Source: Eubacteriales bacterium (GTDB lineage Bacteria; Bacillota; Clostridia; Tissierellales; GPF-1). Taken from it: DNA of 64,000 nucleotides. Numbering within the stretch: the first letter of the stretch is position 1; each line of letters begins with the position of its first letter. The stretch is from positions 62,001 through 126,000 of the forward strand of contig DAOUQF010000002.1 in NCBI GenBank assembly GCA_030625815.1, written 5' to 3'. Position numbers and translations under genes: made by a program. Of this stretch, positions 29,643 to 38,099 are shown in pieces. The notes beneath the pieces are model-generated. The model saw only the letters and a program-made list of their open reading frames with translations. It was not told the origin of the DNA and made no database searches.

Positions 29643-30917
29643 ATGAATATCATGTTAATGGCTGTGATTGGCGCGTTGGCGGCGATTATGGCGAATAAGG
29701 GAATTGCGGTATTTAACGATGGGCTTCGACCGATTATGCCGGAGCACATTGAGGGAAGAATGTCACGAAAAGAGTTGGCGGCAACAGCGTTTGCCATGAG
29801 TTTTGGACTTGTTATCGGTTTTGGTATTCCATTCTCTTTAGCGGCAAGCATTATTTTGATTCATTGTATCCTATTGGGTACTGACATTATTGGCGCTTCT
29901 TCACCAGATGGAAAAAAAGGAATGGTGATTGCAGGGGTGATCGGTGCCCTGTACGGCATCGGAATCCTTTTGGGCTTGGAGAGTGTTGTCAAGGCATTCG
30001 AATTGCTTCCAGTGAACTTTATGGGCAGCTTGGGACAAGTTGGTGCGCCAATTGTCATTGCGTTCGCTGCATTCCCGGCATTGGCGACAGGGTATCAGTA
30101 TGGAGCGAAAAAAGGGGCTCTCAACTTAGGCGTATCGGTCATCGCGCGACAAATCGCGATTGTTGCCGGATCGTTTCAAATGGGATCTGCAACGATTAAA
30201 CTGAACCCGGAAGGTACAGCTTTGATCGTTGGTATGGCGATTCTTCTGATCTATGCGATGCGAGAAAAAGTAGAAGGTGAAACCGTTGACTTGGTTTCTA
30301 TATTCGAAGAGCGTGTGAAACGAATTAAGAAGAATATCCCATATTTGATGGTAATGGGTGGATTGGTTGCAGCGGCAACTGCATCAGGTCTGATGGCGGG
30401 CGATCCGATTTCCTTGAACTTGATGAAGGAAGGTCAATTGATGGACGCTGGCTTTGCAGCCTTGGCGCGTGGTATTGGATTTATTCCTTTGGTTGCTTCT
30501 ACGGCGATCGCAACAGGTGTTTACGGTCCTGTTGGCATGACTTTCGTATTCGCGGTTGGCTTGTTTGTACACAACCCATTGTTGGCGGGTCTTTTGGGTG
30601 CCGCGACGATTGGACTTGAAGTTTTGTTATTGGGTCAGATTGCACATTTCTTGGACAAGTTCCCTGGAATCAGAAAATCTGGCGACAATATCCGAATGGC
30701 GATGTCTCAATTATTGGAAGTTGCTTTGTTGGTTGGCGGTATGAATGCTGCAAATGCAATCGCTCCAGGAATCGGATTCTTCGTGGTTGTTGGTTTATAT
30801 ATCTTGAATGATATTGCTGGAAAACCAGTGGTTCGTATGGCAGTTGGACCGATCGCGGCGATTTTGGTTGGCGTATTGGTAAACGTACTGGCAGTTGTAG
30901 GCTTATTTACAGTATAA
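29643..30917 (+). CDS. yhfT: YhfT-type multispan membrane protein, predicted transporter
   Basis: A 424-residue integral membrane protein with about 11 hydrophobic segments, matching the uncharacterised YhfT family throughout (begins MNIMLMAVIGALAAIMANKG; GFGIPFSLAASIILIHCILLG). As the only membrane protein of the operon, it is the best candidate for the substrate importer. AGGAGG precedes the ATG. A strong hairpin without T-run follows the gene (30928). Confidence 0.84.
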   Translation: MNIMLMAVIGALAAIMANKGIAVFNDGLRPIMPEHIEGRMSRKELAATAFAMSFGLVIGFGIPFSLAASIILIHCILLGTDIIGASSPDGKKGMVIAGVIGALYGIGILLGLESVVKAFELLPVNFMGSLGQVGAPIVIAFAAFPALATGYQYGAKKGALNLGVSVIARQIAIVAGSFQMGSATIKLNPEGTALIVGMAILLIYAMREKVEGETVDLVSIFEERVKRIKKNIPYLMVMGGLVAAATASGLMAGDPISLNLMKEGQLMDAGFAALARGIGFIPLVASTAIATGVYGPVGMTFVFAVGLFVHNPLLAGLLGAATIGLEVLLLGQIAHFLDKFPGIRKSGDNIRMAMSQLLEVALLVGGMNAANAIAPGIGFFVVVGLYILNDIAGKPVVRMAVGPIAAILVGVLVNVLAVVGLFTV

Positions 30918-30927
30918 GGTTGACCCT

Positions 30928-30955
30928 CAAAGGAAGCTGCAGGCAGCTTCCTTTG
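30928..30955 (+). promoter_or_regulatory. Intercistronic hairpin after yhfT
   Basis: Perfect 13-base arms (30928-30940 and 30943-30955) with a tiny loop, followed by GGGAGG rather than Ts. It is not an intrinsic terminator; more likely it protects or separates the upstream message from the enzyme-coding part. Confidence 0.7.
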
Positions 30956-30978
30956 GGAGGTTTATAAGGAGAAAACAT

Positions 30979-32082
30979 ATGCATGCAGACTCAGTCAAAC
31001 GCGTCATGAAAGCCATGATTCGCGCAAAGGAAGAGGAGGGAAAGAGCGTTGTCTCTTTTCAAAAATCCATGATAGAAGAAGCGGTGAGCGTTCTTGAGAG
31101 AAATGAGTCCCTGACGTTATTTGGCGTAAAGGATACCAATCAGATCTCCCGAGACCTTGTCAATCGGTTGCGACGGCAGCCGGGATTTGTTTTTCACACC
31201 ACGGATGCCATGTCCGAACGGGGACGAGCGGTGGATGTGGAGAGGATCAATCCCTTGACGGGTCGAGCGATGACCGGTTCTTCTAGCGGGAGCTGCATCA
31301 ACATTTTGAAGGGAATCAATGATTTAGCCATCGGAACAGACGGGGGCGGCTCCGTATTGGCGCCAGCCCTAAGTACGCAGCTTTTTTCCATTATGGGAAA
31401 AGGAATGGGACTGACGGGAATGACAAAGAAAAAATCAACAGACGAACTGGCCTTTATTCCGGGAGTCGGAGTAATCAGCCATGAGTATCGCCGTTGTGTA
31501 CAGGCCGTCCGCGCACTCTGCGAGGTTACACCGGAAGAATGGAAAAGGACACAATCTGAATTTCAGCTTGCGGTTCCGGAAGCGGGAGGCGTTCAGCTGC
31601 CTGACGGGCGAGATATGCGGGAGGCGTTGCAGCCATACATCAAAGATTTGCCGGAGAATATCCAGGTGAGAACAGTGCAGGTTCCGAACCTGCAGGATCG
31701 AAGAGAGAGCATCGCCTTTCTTGAAGATATCTTTGCGCAAGGATTCGATGCCGTGCTGACTATGGAGGGGCCCATCGATTTGTATGGCTACGGGGATTCT
31801 GTCATGGGTGTTTGGGGCAAGACGGGGGAAACCGGGCAACAGGCTTCGGGCAAATATTTGGTCAAGTCAGCCAATTTGGTGGATGCGACAGCGATCACCA
31901 TACCGGTGCAAGACTTGGCGACGGGCTTGGTGTTAATCGGAAAGTCCGGCAGAGAAGCAGGCGTTCGTCTGATGAAGGTCGCGGAAGTTTTTGTTGAGAA
32001 GGTCGATCGACCTGCCTTGTATCAGCGTTACTTTATGGATGGGTATCAAAATCGAAATTTGGGATTTGGATCGGAGGAATAG
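30979..32082 (+). CDS. Compact amidase-signature family enzyme within the yhf-type operon
   Basis: The 367-residue protein carries the amidase signature: TGSSSGSC (candidate cis-serine S101) and GTDGGGSVLAPA (candidate nucleophile S125). Their 24-residue spacing equals that of GatA and FAAH. K51 in FGVKDTN may be the catalytic lysine, although it is about 25 residues closer to S101 than usual. The enzyme is about 100 residues shorter than typical amidases. It should hydrolyse an amide, urea or carbamate, but the substrate is unknown. As far as I know it is not part of the E. coli yhf operon. AAGGAG precedes ATG 30979. Confidence 0.75.
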   Translation: MHADSVKRVMKAMIRAKEEEGKSVVSFQKSMIEEAVSVLERNESLTLFGVKDTNQISRDLVNRLRRQPGFVFHTTDAMSERGRAVDVERINPLTGRAMTGSSSGSCINILKGINDLAIGTDGGGSVLAPALSTQLFSIMGKGMGLTGMTKKKSTDELAFIPGVGVISHEYRRCVQAVRALCEVTPEEWKRTQSEFQLAVPEAGGVQLPDGRDMREALQPYIKDLPENIQVRTVQVPNLQDRRESIAFLEDIFAQGFDAVLTMEGPIDLYGYGDSVMGVWGKTGETGQQASGKYLVKSANLVDATAITIPVQDLATGLVLIGKSGREAGVRLMKVAEVFVEKVDRPALYQRYFMDGYQNRNLGFGSEE

Positions 32083-32083
32083 A

Positions 32084-32998
32084 ATGGCTATTTATGGAAT
32101 TGGGGGCGTGATTCGCCCGGACCAATTGGGAAAAACATATATGCACGAACATCTCTATTTGGATTTATCGAGGGTGAAAGGGGATCCGGACACGCACTAC
32201 GATGCGACGGATCTTGTGATTGATGAAATGAAGCAGCTGAAGGCGAAGGGGATTTCCACCATCGTGGAAGTAACGAATCACGGCATGGGCCGTGATCTGG
32301 AGCGCATGCAACGAATCGTGAAAGAGTCGGGCATTCAGGTTGTCATCAGCACCGGGTTTTATAAGGATCCGTTTTTGCCGGCGTCAGTACTATCGCAGCC
32401 GGTCGATAAACTGGTCAAGATGATGATCCGAGAATTGAATGAAGGAATCGGAGATTCCGGGATTCGAGCACAATTGATCGCTGAGATCGGCACCAGCAAA
32501 GATCAAATGACAGAGATGGAAGCCAAGGTTTTTGAAGCTGCGGCTCGCGCCCATCGGGAAACCGGAGCGGCCATCAGCACCCATACGACATTGGGAACTT
32601 ATGCCTTGGAGCAATTGGAATTCTTCAAAGGATTTGGGGTCGATCTCGAAAAGGTGGTCATTGGACATGTGGATTTGCGCTGCGATATGGAGACCCATCT
32701 GCGCATTGCACAGACCGGAGCGACGTTGGCTTTTGATACCATTGGAAAGATAAATTACGCGTCCGATGAGGCGCGGGTTAAGCATATTAAAGGATTGATT
32801 GAGCGAGGACATGCCGGTCAGATCGTTCTTTCCCAAGATTTGACGCGCAAGAGTCATTTGAAAGAATTTGGCGGAATTGGCTACTGCTATATGCTGGATG
32901 AATTTTTGCCGAAACTGCGGGAAGCGGGCGTTGGGGAAGAACAAATTATGCAAATGCTAGTGAAAAACCCGGTACGGGTTTTAGATCGAAAGGAGTAA
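32084..32998 (+). CDS. php: Phosphotriesterase homology protein (Php)
   Basis: A 304-residue amidohydrolase-fold protein. Metal ligands of the Php type are visible: MHEHL (HxH), the bridging glutamate in LIAEIGTSK (true phosphotriesterases have a carbamylated lysine there), ISTHT, IGHVDLR and the aspartate in LSQDLTR. Members of this superfamily often act as lactonases or phospho-ester/lactone hydrolases; the natural substrate of Php is not known. ATG 32084 follows GGAGGAA and abuts the amidase gene. E. coli php lies in the corresponding operon. Confidence 0.88.
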   Translation: MAIYGIGGVIRPDQLGKTYMHEHLYLDLSRVKGDPDTHYDATDLVIDEMKQLKAKGISTIVEVTNHGMGRDLERMQRIVKESGIQVVISTGFYKDPFLPASVLSQPVDKLVKMMIRELNEGIGDSGIRAQLIAEIGTSKDQMTEMEAKVFEAAARAHRETGAAISTHTTLGTYALEQLEFFKGFGVDLEKVVIGHVDLRCDMETHLRIAQTGATLAFDTIGKINYASDEARVKHIKGLIERGHAGQIVLSQDLTRKSHLKEFGGIGYCYMLDEFLPKLREAGVGEEQIMQMLVKNPVRVLDRKE

Positions 32999-33002
32999 AA
33001 GG

Positions 33003-34097
33003 ATGAAAACTTATCCCATTCATACCATGTCAATCAATGAAGCAAAGGAGATGCAATTTCGATTGGTCGATTGTATTCATCAGGTGATCCCGGGCGGAGA
33101 GTTTCTTCAGCTGGGAGATTTGGGGGTTACCCGTGCCATGGGGGCGCCGACAACCACACGAAAGGTAGAAGCGGTGTTGGCAAAGTTTTTCAATGCGGAA
33201 GCGGCCATGCTGGTTCGGGGGTCCGGTACGGGAGCCATCCGGAATGTGATGAATGTTTCCAATCAACCGATGGGTGCCATTGTATTGCATGATGCGCCGA
33301 TCTACCCGACCACAGAGGTAATTGTGGATAGCATGGGTCTTCAACCCGTTTGGGTGGATTTCAATGATGAAAGCGATCCGCGCTGGGCCAATTGCGTCAA
33401 GGCGCCGTTTGCCTTGGTGCAGCATTCGAGACAGGGAATCGAAGATTCCTATGAACTGGAAACCGTGATTGCGAAGATCAAGGCTGTGAATCCGGCAATT
33501 GAAATTTTGGTGGACGACAATTACACGGCCATGAAGGCGCCGAAAATCGGGGCGCAATTGGGGGCGGATGGCAGCGCATTTTCACTCTTTAAATTGTTGG
33601 GACCCGAGGGTGTTGGATGCATCGTGGGCACCGCATCCATTATTGAAAAAGTGAGAAAGATCAATTACTCCGGCGGCAGCCAGGTGCAGGGATATGAGGC
33701 GATGGAAGCCTTGCGAGCGATGGTGTATACACCGGTGGCGCTTGCCATTCAGGCGGAACAAGGAACAGAAATCGTGGAACGCTTGAAGAATCAAGAAGTT
33801 GACGGTGTGAAAAATGCATTTATAGCGAATGCGCAATCGCGCGTGATTCTCGTTGAATTCGAGGAACCGATTGCAAAACAGGTCTTGCTGGAAGCGGAAA
33901 AATTAGGCGCTGCGCCGTATCCGATTGGAGCGGAATCGAAATACGAAATTGCGGCTATGTTTTATCGCGTTTCAGGAACCTTTTTAGCGGTGAATCCTGA
34001 TTTTGAATCAACCATGATTCGAATCAATCCCATGAGAGCGGGAGCGGATACGGTAGTGCGCGTATTGAAAGAAGCGATGGAAGCGGCAAAGAATTAG
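33003..34097 (+). CDS. yhfS: YhfS-type PLP-dependent enzyme
   Basis: A 364-residue fold-type I PLP protein, matching YhfS. The probable Schiff-base lysine is in GSAFSLFKLLGPEGVG, with an upstream aspartate (EILVDDNYTA) to bind the pyridinium nitrogen and an RGSGTGAIRN phosphate-binding stretch near residue 77. The family resembles cystathionine gamma-synthase/aminotransferase enzymes, so elimination, aldol cleavage or transamination are all possible. AAAGGAG precedes the ATG. It sits between php and yhfX. Confidence 0.84.
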   Translation: MKTYPIHTMSINEAKEMQFRLVDCIHQVIPGGEFLQLGDLGVTRAMGAPTTTRKVEAVLAKFFNAEAAMLVRGSGTGAIRNVMNVSNQPMGAIVLHDAPIYPTTEVIVDSMGLQPVWVDFNDESDPRWANCVKAPFALVQHSRQGIEDSYELETVIAKIKAVNPAIEILVDDNYTAMKAPKIGAQLGADGSAFSLFKLLGPEGVGCIVGTASIIEKVRKINYSGGSQVQGYEAMEALRAMVYTPVALAIQAEQGTEIVERLKNQEVDGVKNAFIANAQSRVILVEFEEPIAKQVLLEAEKLGAAPYPIGAESKYEIAAMFYRVSGTFLAVNPDFESTMIRINPMRAGADTVVRVLKEAMEAAKN

Positions 34098-34106
34098 GGG
34101 GACACC

Positions 34107-35276
34107 ATGTTTTTAGAAAAGACAATAACAAGAAATCCTGCGTTGGTGGAAGCGGCGATTGCATTGCATCAGCAGTGCGTGATTCAGCCGGACACCTATG
34201 TGATGGATTTGGATCAGATTGAGAACAACACGCGGCTATTGGCCGAAGAGGCAAAAAAACAGGGCATTTCCCTATATATGATGACCAAGCAGATTGGCAG
34301 AAATCCGGAACTGGCAAAACGAATCGCTTTGGCGGGAATCGAACAAGCGGTTGCGGTGGATCCATGGGAGGCATTGGTGCTGGCGAAAGCGGGCGTTTCT
34401 CTTGGACATGTGGGACATTTGGTTCAAATTCCGGATGGAATGATCGCGGAAATTTTGTCTTACCGCCCAGAAGTGGTGACGGTATTCTCCATAGAAAAAG
34501 CCAAGGCGATTTCAGAGGAAGCCCAAAAACAGGGATTTATACAAAAAATTCTGATTCGCGTTGTCGGGGAGCGGGATCGCCTGTATCCTGGACAAGAGGG
34601 CGGATTTTTGGAAGAAGATTGGATTTCCACAGCAAAAAGTGTGATGGCGATGCCGGGTCTTGCTTTGGCGGGCGTAACCGCCTTTCCATGTTTCTTGTAC
34701 GAAGAGGGAAGCGTGAAGCCAACGGAGAATTGTAAAACGGTTCAGCGGGCAGCCAAGCGAATTCAAAGCGAATTGAAACTTAAATTGGAGCAGGTGAATA
34801 TGCCGAGCGCCAATTCCGTCGAGACCATCAGGCAGATTGCAGAACTCGGTGGAACACATGGGGAGCCGGGACACGCCTTGACGGGCACGACGCCCCTGCA
34901 TGCGGTGCGGGATTTGCCTGAGCTACCAGCCATGGTTTATATATCGGAGATTTCTCATTGCATGGGAGAGAAAGCCTACACCTACGGCGGCGGGTTTTAT
35001 CGACGGTCCAATGTTGAGAAAGCCTTGGTGGCGAATGCGAAAGACCCAGCGCAAAGAGTGGTTGTTGATGCGGATGAGCCGATCGCCGAGATGATCGATT
35101 ACTATGGAATGATTGATGCGAGTGACAAAAATCTTCATGTCGGAGATACGGTTTTGTATGCCTTTAGAACCCAGATCTTTATGACGAGAAGCAGCGTGGC
35201 TTTAGTGGCGGGGATTCAATCGGGCAAACCGGAGTTGGTTGGCATTTACGACGGGCTTGGCAGAAAGAAGGATTAG
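34107..35276 (+). CDS. yhfX: YhfX-type PLP protein of the alanine racemase fold (fold type III)
   Basis: A 389-residue protein with the N-terminal barrel of alanine racemase-like enzymes: the PLP lysine is most likely in MMTKQIGRNPELAKRIALAG near residue 58. HGEPGHALTGTTPLHA and KAYTYGGGFYRRS are family hallmarks further on. Classical racemases use a second catalytic tyrosine from a partner chain; I cannot confirm it here. It could act as an amino-acid racemase or decarboxylase on the pathway compound. Start ATG after GGGGGAC. Confidence 0.83.
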   Translation: MFLEKTITRNPALVEAAIALHQQCVIQPDTYVMDLDQIENNTRLLAEEAKKQGISLYMMTKQIGRNPELAKRIALAGIEQAVAVDPWEALVLAKAGVSLGHVGHLVQIPDGMIAEILSYRPEVVTVFSIEKAKAISEEAQKQGFIQKILIRVVGERDRLYPGQEGGFLEEDWISTAKSVMAMPGLALAGVTAFPCFLYEEGSVKPTENCKTVQRAAKRIQSELKLKLEQVNMPSANSVETIRQIAELGGTHGEPGHALTGTTPLHAVRDLPELPAMVYISEISHCMGEKAYTYGGGFYRRSNVEKALVANAKDPAQRVVVDADEPIAEMIDYYGMIDASDKNLHVGDTVLYAFRTQIFMTRSSVALVAGIQSGKPELVGIYDGLGRKKD

Positions 35277-35282
35277 GGCAGG

Positions 35283-36482
35283 ATGAAAAAACGGGCAATC
35301 GTATTGATTATTGATAGTTTAGGGGTAGGTGCCATGAATGATGTCGCGCGTGTTCGCCCGCAAGATTTGGAAGCGAATACCTTCGGACATCTTTTGGACA
35401 TCCATCCTGATTTGGGAATTCCATATCTGAAACAATTGGGGATTGGATCCATTCTCTCTCACCCTGCTTTGGAATTGCAAGATCCGGAGGCGAGCTTTGG
35501 CGCATGCGCGCTGTTGCACGAGGGGGCCGACAGCTACCTGGGACATCAAGAAATTATGGGAACCAAACCGCTTCCTGCAACCATTGTTCCCTTTGTGGAT
35601 ATAATGGCAGCTGTGAAAAAGGGATTGGAAGCGAGCGGGTATCGCGTAAGTATTCCGGATGACAACAAGCCATATCTTTTGATTAATGAAGTGGTTGTGG
35701 TTGCCGACAATATTGAAACGGATTACGGTCAAATCTATAATGTGACGGGAGCGATTGATGAAATTTCCTTTGATGAAATCCTAAAGATCGGTCAGTTGGT
35801 TCGTTCAATGGTAAAGGTGAATCGAGTGATTGCATTGGGGGGAGAAGGGGTTTCCACGGAATGGATTCTCTCATGCATCGAGAAGCGTGAAGATGGATTG
35901 GTTGGTGTAAATTCACCGAAATCCAATGTTTATCAAAAGGGATATCAGGCGCGCCACCTTGGGCTGGGAGTTGATCCCACCAAGCAAGTGAGCGGTATTG
36001 CCTTTCAAGCCGGTCATGAAGTGGTCTTGATTGGAAAAATGCAGGACGTGATTGCTTGCACGGGGGCGACAAAAATGCCCGCTGTGGATACGGGATTGGT
36101 TCTTTCGAGCATTGAAGGCGCGATGGATCAAGTGGAATCGGGATTGATTGCAGCAACCATCCAAGAAACCGATCTTGCGGGACATGCTCAGGATGCCGAC
36201 CGCTATGCTTCTTTGGTGGAGATGGCAGATCGAGGAATTGGAAGAATTTTAGAAAAAATGAGGGCTGACGATCTTTTGATCATTAGCGCCGATCATGGCA
36301 ATGATCCTTGTGTGGGACATAGCCAGCATACCCGGGAGAAGACCTTCCTTTTAGTTTATCAAAAGGGGAAAGAAGCAGTTGCGTTGGGGGAAAGGGAAAC
36401 CCTTTCGGATATCGCGGCGTCGGTCGCGGCCTTTTTGGGCGTGAATGCGCCTGAAAATGGAACGAGTTTTATTGAGGAGTAG
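35283..36482 (+). CDS. yhfW: YhfW-type phosphopentomutase-like metalloenzyme
   Basis: A 399-residue member of the alkaline phosphatase/phosphopentomutase superfamily. Metal sites are visible at both ends: IVLIIDSLGVGAMND (first aspartate) and SADHGNDPCVGHSQHTRE (Asp-His, His-x3-His). YLGHQEIMGTKP resembles the phosphopentomutase loop with the phospho-acceptor threonine region. A mutase acting on a phosphorylated sugar or amino-sugar is likely. It lies between yhfX and the NagB-like gene. Confidence 0.85.
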   Translation: MKKRAIVLIIDSLGVGAMNDVARVRPQDLEANTFGHLLDIHPDLGIPYLKQLGIGSILSHPALELQDPEASFGACALLHEGADSYLGHQEIMGTKPLPATIVPFVDIMAAVKKGLEASGYRVSIPDDNKPYLLINEVVVVADNIETDYGQIYNVTGAIDEISFDEILKIGQLVRSMVKVNRVIALGGEGVSTEWILSCIEKREDGLVGVNSPKSNVYQKGYQARHLGLGVDPTKQVSGIAFQAGHEVVLIGKMQDVIACTGATKMPAVDTGLVLSSIEGAMDQVESGLIAATIQETDLAGHAQDADRYASLVEMADRGIGRILEKMRADDLLIISADHGNDPCVGHSQHTREKTFLLVYQKGKEAVALGERETLSDIAASVAAFLGVNAPENGTSFIEE

Positions 36483-36487
36483 GGAAT

Positions 36488-37234
36488 ATGCGAGTACTGG
36501 TTGTAGAAAATTATGAAGAGATGAGTCGAGAAGCGGCGAGTCTATTTCAAATAAGAATTGAAGAAAAGCCTGGTTTGGTGCTGGGATTGGCAACGGGCAG
36601 CACGCCGATCGGCACCTACAAGGAATTGATTAACCGATATCAGGTCGGGAAAATTCGATTTCAGCAGGCAAGCGTCTTTAATTTGGATGAATACTGTGGG
36701 TTGGACAAAAACCATGAACAAAGCTATGCGCGGTTTATGGAGGAGAATTTCTTTCGATCAATTGACGTTGACAGAAAGAATACATTTATTCCCAATGGAA
36801 ACGCAAAAGACAGGCAAGCAGAATGTGAGCGATACGACACCTTGATTCGGGAACGAGGCGGAATTGATTTGCAATTGTTGGGGATCGGGGAAAATGGACA
36901 TATTGGATTTAATGAACCGAACGATTTGTTGTCGGCGGGAACCCATCAGGTGGAATTGGAGCAGGGAACCATAGAGGCGAACAGTCGGTTCTTTGTTACT
37001 CGGGAAGAGGTGCCGAAGTCGGCTTTGACTATGGGAATGGGAACGATTCTTAAAGCGAAAGAAATTGTTTTGTTGGCTTCTGGAGCAAAGAAAGCGGATG
37101 CGATTCAAGGCTTGCTGAGTGGGAAGATTTCGACGAAGAATCCGGCGAGCTTTTTGCAGCTTCATCCACGGGTTACCGTAATTATTGATCGGGAGATCGC
37201 GGATGCGATCAAATTGAAGCAGGATGTTGCATAA
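36488..37234 (+). CDS. nagB: Glucosamine-6-phosphate deaminase (NagB family)
   Basis: A 248-residue cytoplasmic enzyme with the full NagB set: ATGSTPIGTYKEL (phosphate loop), FNLDEYCGL with catalytic Asp, and GIGENGHIGFNEP. It should convert an amino-sugar phosphate to a keto-sugar phosphate and ammonia. Being the last gene of the yhf-type operon, and absent from the E. coli one as far as I know, it hints that the pathway ends in a hexosamine-like phosphate. The allosteric GlcNAc-6-phosphate site cannot be judged. It could be the cell's ordinary NagB that happens to sit here. Confidence 0.9.
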   Translation: MRVLVVENYEEMSREAASLFQIRIEEKPGLVLGLATGSTPIGTYKELINRYQVGKIRFQQASVFNLDEYCGLDKNHEQSYARFMEENFFRSIDVDRKNTFIPNGNAKDRQAECERYDTLIRERGGIDLQLLGIGENGHIGFNEPNDLLSAGTHQVELEQGTIEANSRFFVTREEVPKSALTMGMGTILKAKEIVLLASGAKKADAIQGLLSGKISTKNPASFLQLHPRVTVIIDREIADAIKLKQDVA

Positions 37235-37265
37235 AAAGACGATGGGCAACCCATCGTCTTTTATT
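37234..37265 (+). terminator. Terminator of the yhf-type operon
   Basis: Perfect 13-base arms around CAA (AAAAGACGATGGG / CCCATCGTCTTTT), ending in Ts. Confidence 0.92.
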
Positions 37266-37310
37266 TTGAAAATTGTTGAAGCAATTGATTGACTTCAATG
37301 GAGAAAGTAA
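37262..37310 (-). repeat. Duplicated 3' end of the neighbouring DUF2140-like gene
   Basis: On the minus strand this stretch reads FSIEVNQLLQQFSK and a stop, nearly identical to the FSIEANQLLQQFSTN end of the gene at 37380. The DNA repeat (GAAAATTG-TGAAGCAATTGATTG) recurs 123 bases away at 37389. It looks like the leftover of a duplicated or recombined gene end. Confidence 0.65.
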
Positions 37311-37311
37311 T

Positions 37312-37368
37312 AGGACCCATCGACGAGACACGTATAGTTCGTGCCCAGTCGACGGGTCTGTTTTTGTG
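37312..37368. terminator. Hairpin between the two copies of the repeat
   Basis: GACCCATCGAC (37314-37324) pairs with GTCGACGGGTC (near 37350-37360) with one G-U pair; an inner CACG/CGTG pair extends it. Ts follow on the plus strand. It may terminate the leftward gene or act in both directions. Confidence 0.45.
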
Positions 37369-37379
37369 CTGCATCGGTT

Positions 37380-37970
37380 TTAATTCGTTGAAAATTGCTG
37401 AAGCAATTGATTGGCTTCAATGGAGAAATACACGACTAATTGATCGTTGACAAAGTCAAAAGAATCGATCGTGAAAATCTCCAGATTTCTTGAGAAGCGA
37501 TATTCGACTGTGTTGAATAAGCGATTGGAGATGGATTCCGGAAGGGTGAGTGCACCCAATTGAATATCTTCGAATCGAATGACGACTTCATCTCCCTCAA
37601 CAGTCACTTTGGCAATCGCATCGATTCCGATCGGAATACGATAATAATCCAAGGATCCGCCAACATGCAAGGTTTCTTGCTGAATATAAAGCCGGGATCC
37701 GTTGAAGGCAATGCCGTCTCTCGGATTCTCTTCCAATTCGTTATAAATGCCATAGGAGAAGAGTTGGTTGACAAGGGTTTCTGAAAAACTCAAGCGCAAG
37801 CCATCCATGATGCCGAGGTCTGCTCCTGAAATGAGTTCCTGCAGTTGCGGTTGTTCTCTAACTAGGGTGTATTGATTGGGGTTATCGGGACGCACGGTGA
37901 AGATCAGTCCGACACCAATCAAAGCAAGGATGAGGATCAAAAGGAAAAGCCCTTTGAAAAAACGTTTCAT
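37380..37970 (-). CDS. Membrane-anchored protein of unknown function, YpmS/DUF2140-like
   Basis: A 196-residue protein with one N-terminal membrane segment (residues about 6-26, GLFLLILILALIGVGLIF) and an extracytoplasmic beta-rich domain (VTVEGDEVVIRFEDIQLGALTLPESI). Layout and the final VVYFSIEANQLLQQF resemble the YpmS-type proteins of Firmicutes, which have no defined role. AAGGAGGTGAA precedes the ATG. Divergent from the ribokinase gene. Confidence 0.65.
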   Translation of the reverse strand: MKRFFKGLFLLILILALIGVGLIFTVRPDNPNQYTLVREQPQLQELISGADLGIMDGLRLSFSETLVNQLFSYGIYNELEENPRDGIAFNGSRLYIQQETLHVGGSLDYYRIPIGIDAIAKVTVEGDEVVIRFEDIQLGALTLPESISNRLFNTVEYRFSRNLEIFTIDSFDFVNDQLVVYFSIEANQLLQQFSTN

Positions 37971-38099
37971 ATGTTCACCTCCTTATTGGTTTATTGTATC
38001 CCAATTTTTGTGAAATGTGTATGAATTCGTGATGAAGTGGTGTAGAATTTTCTAGAATTTGATACAATAAGACGTGTAAAGAAGAGAAGGAGGATTCAC

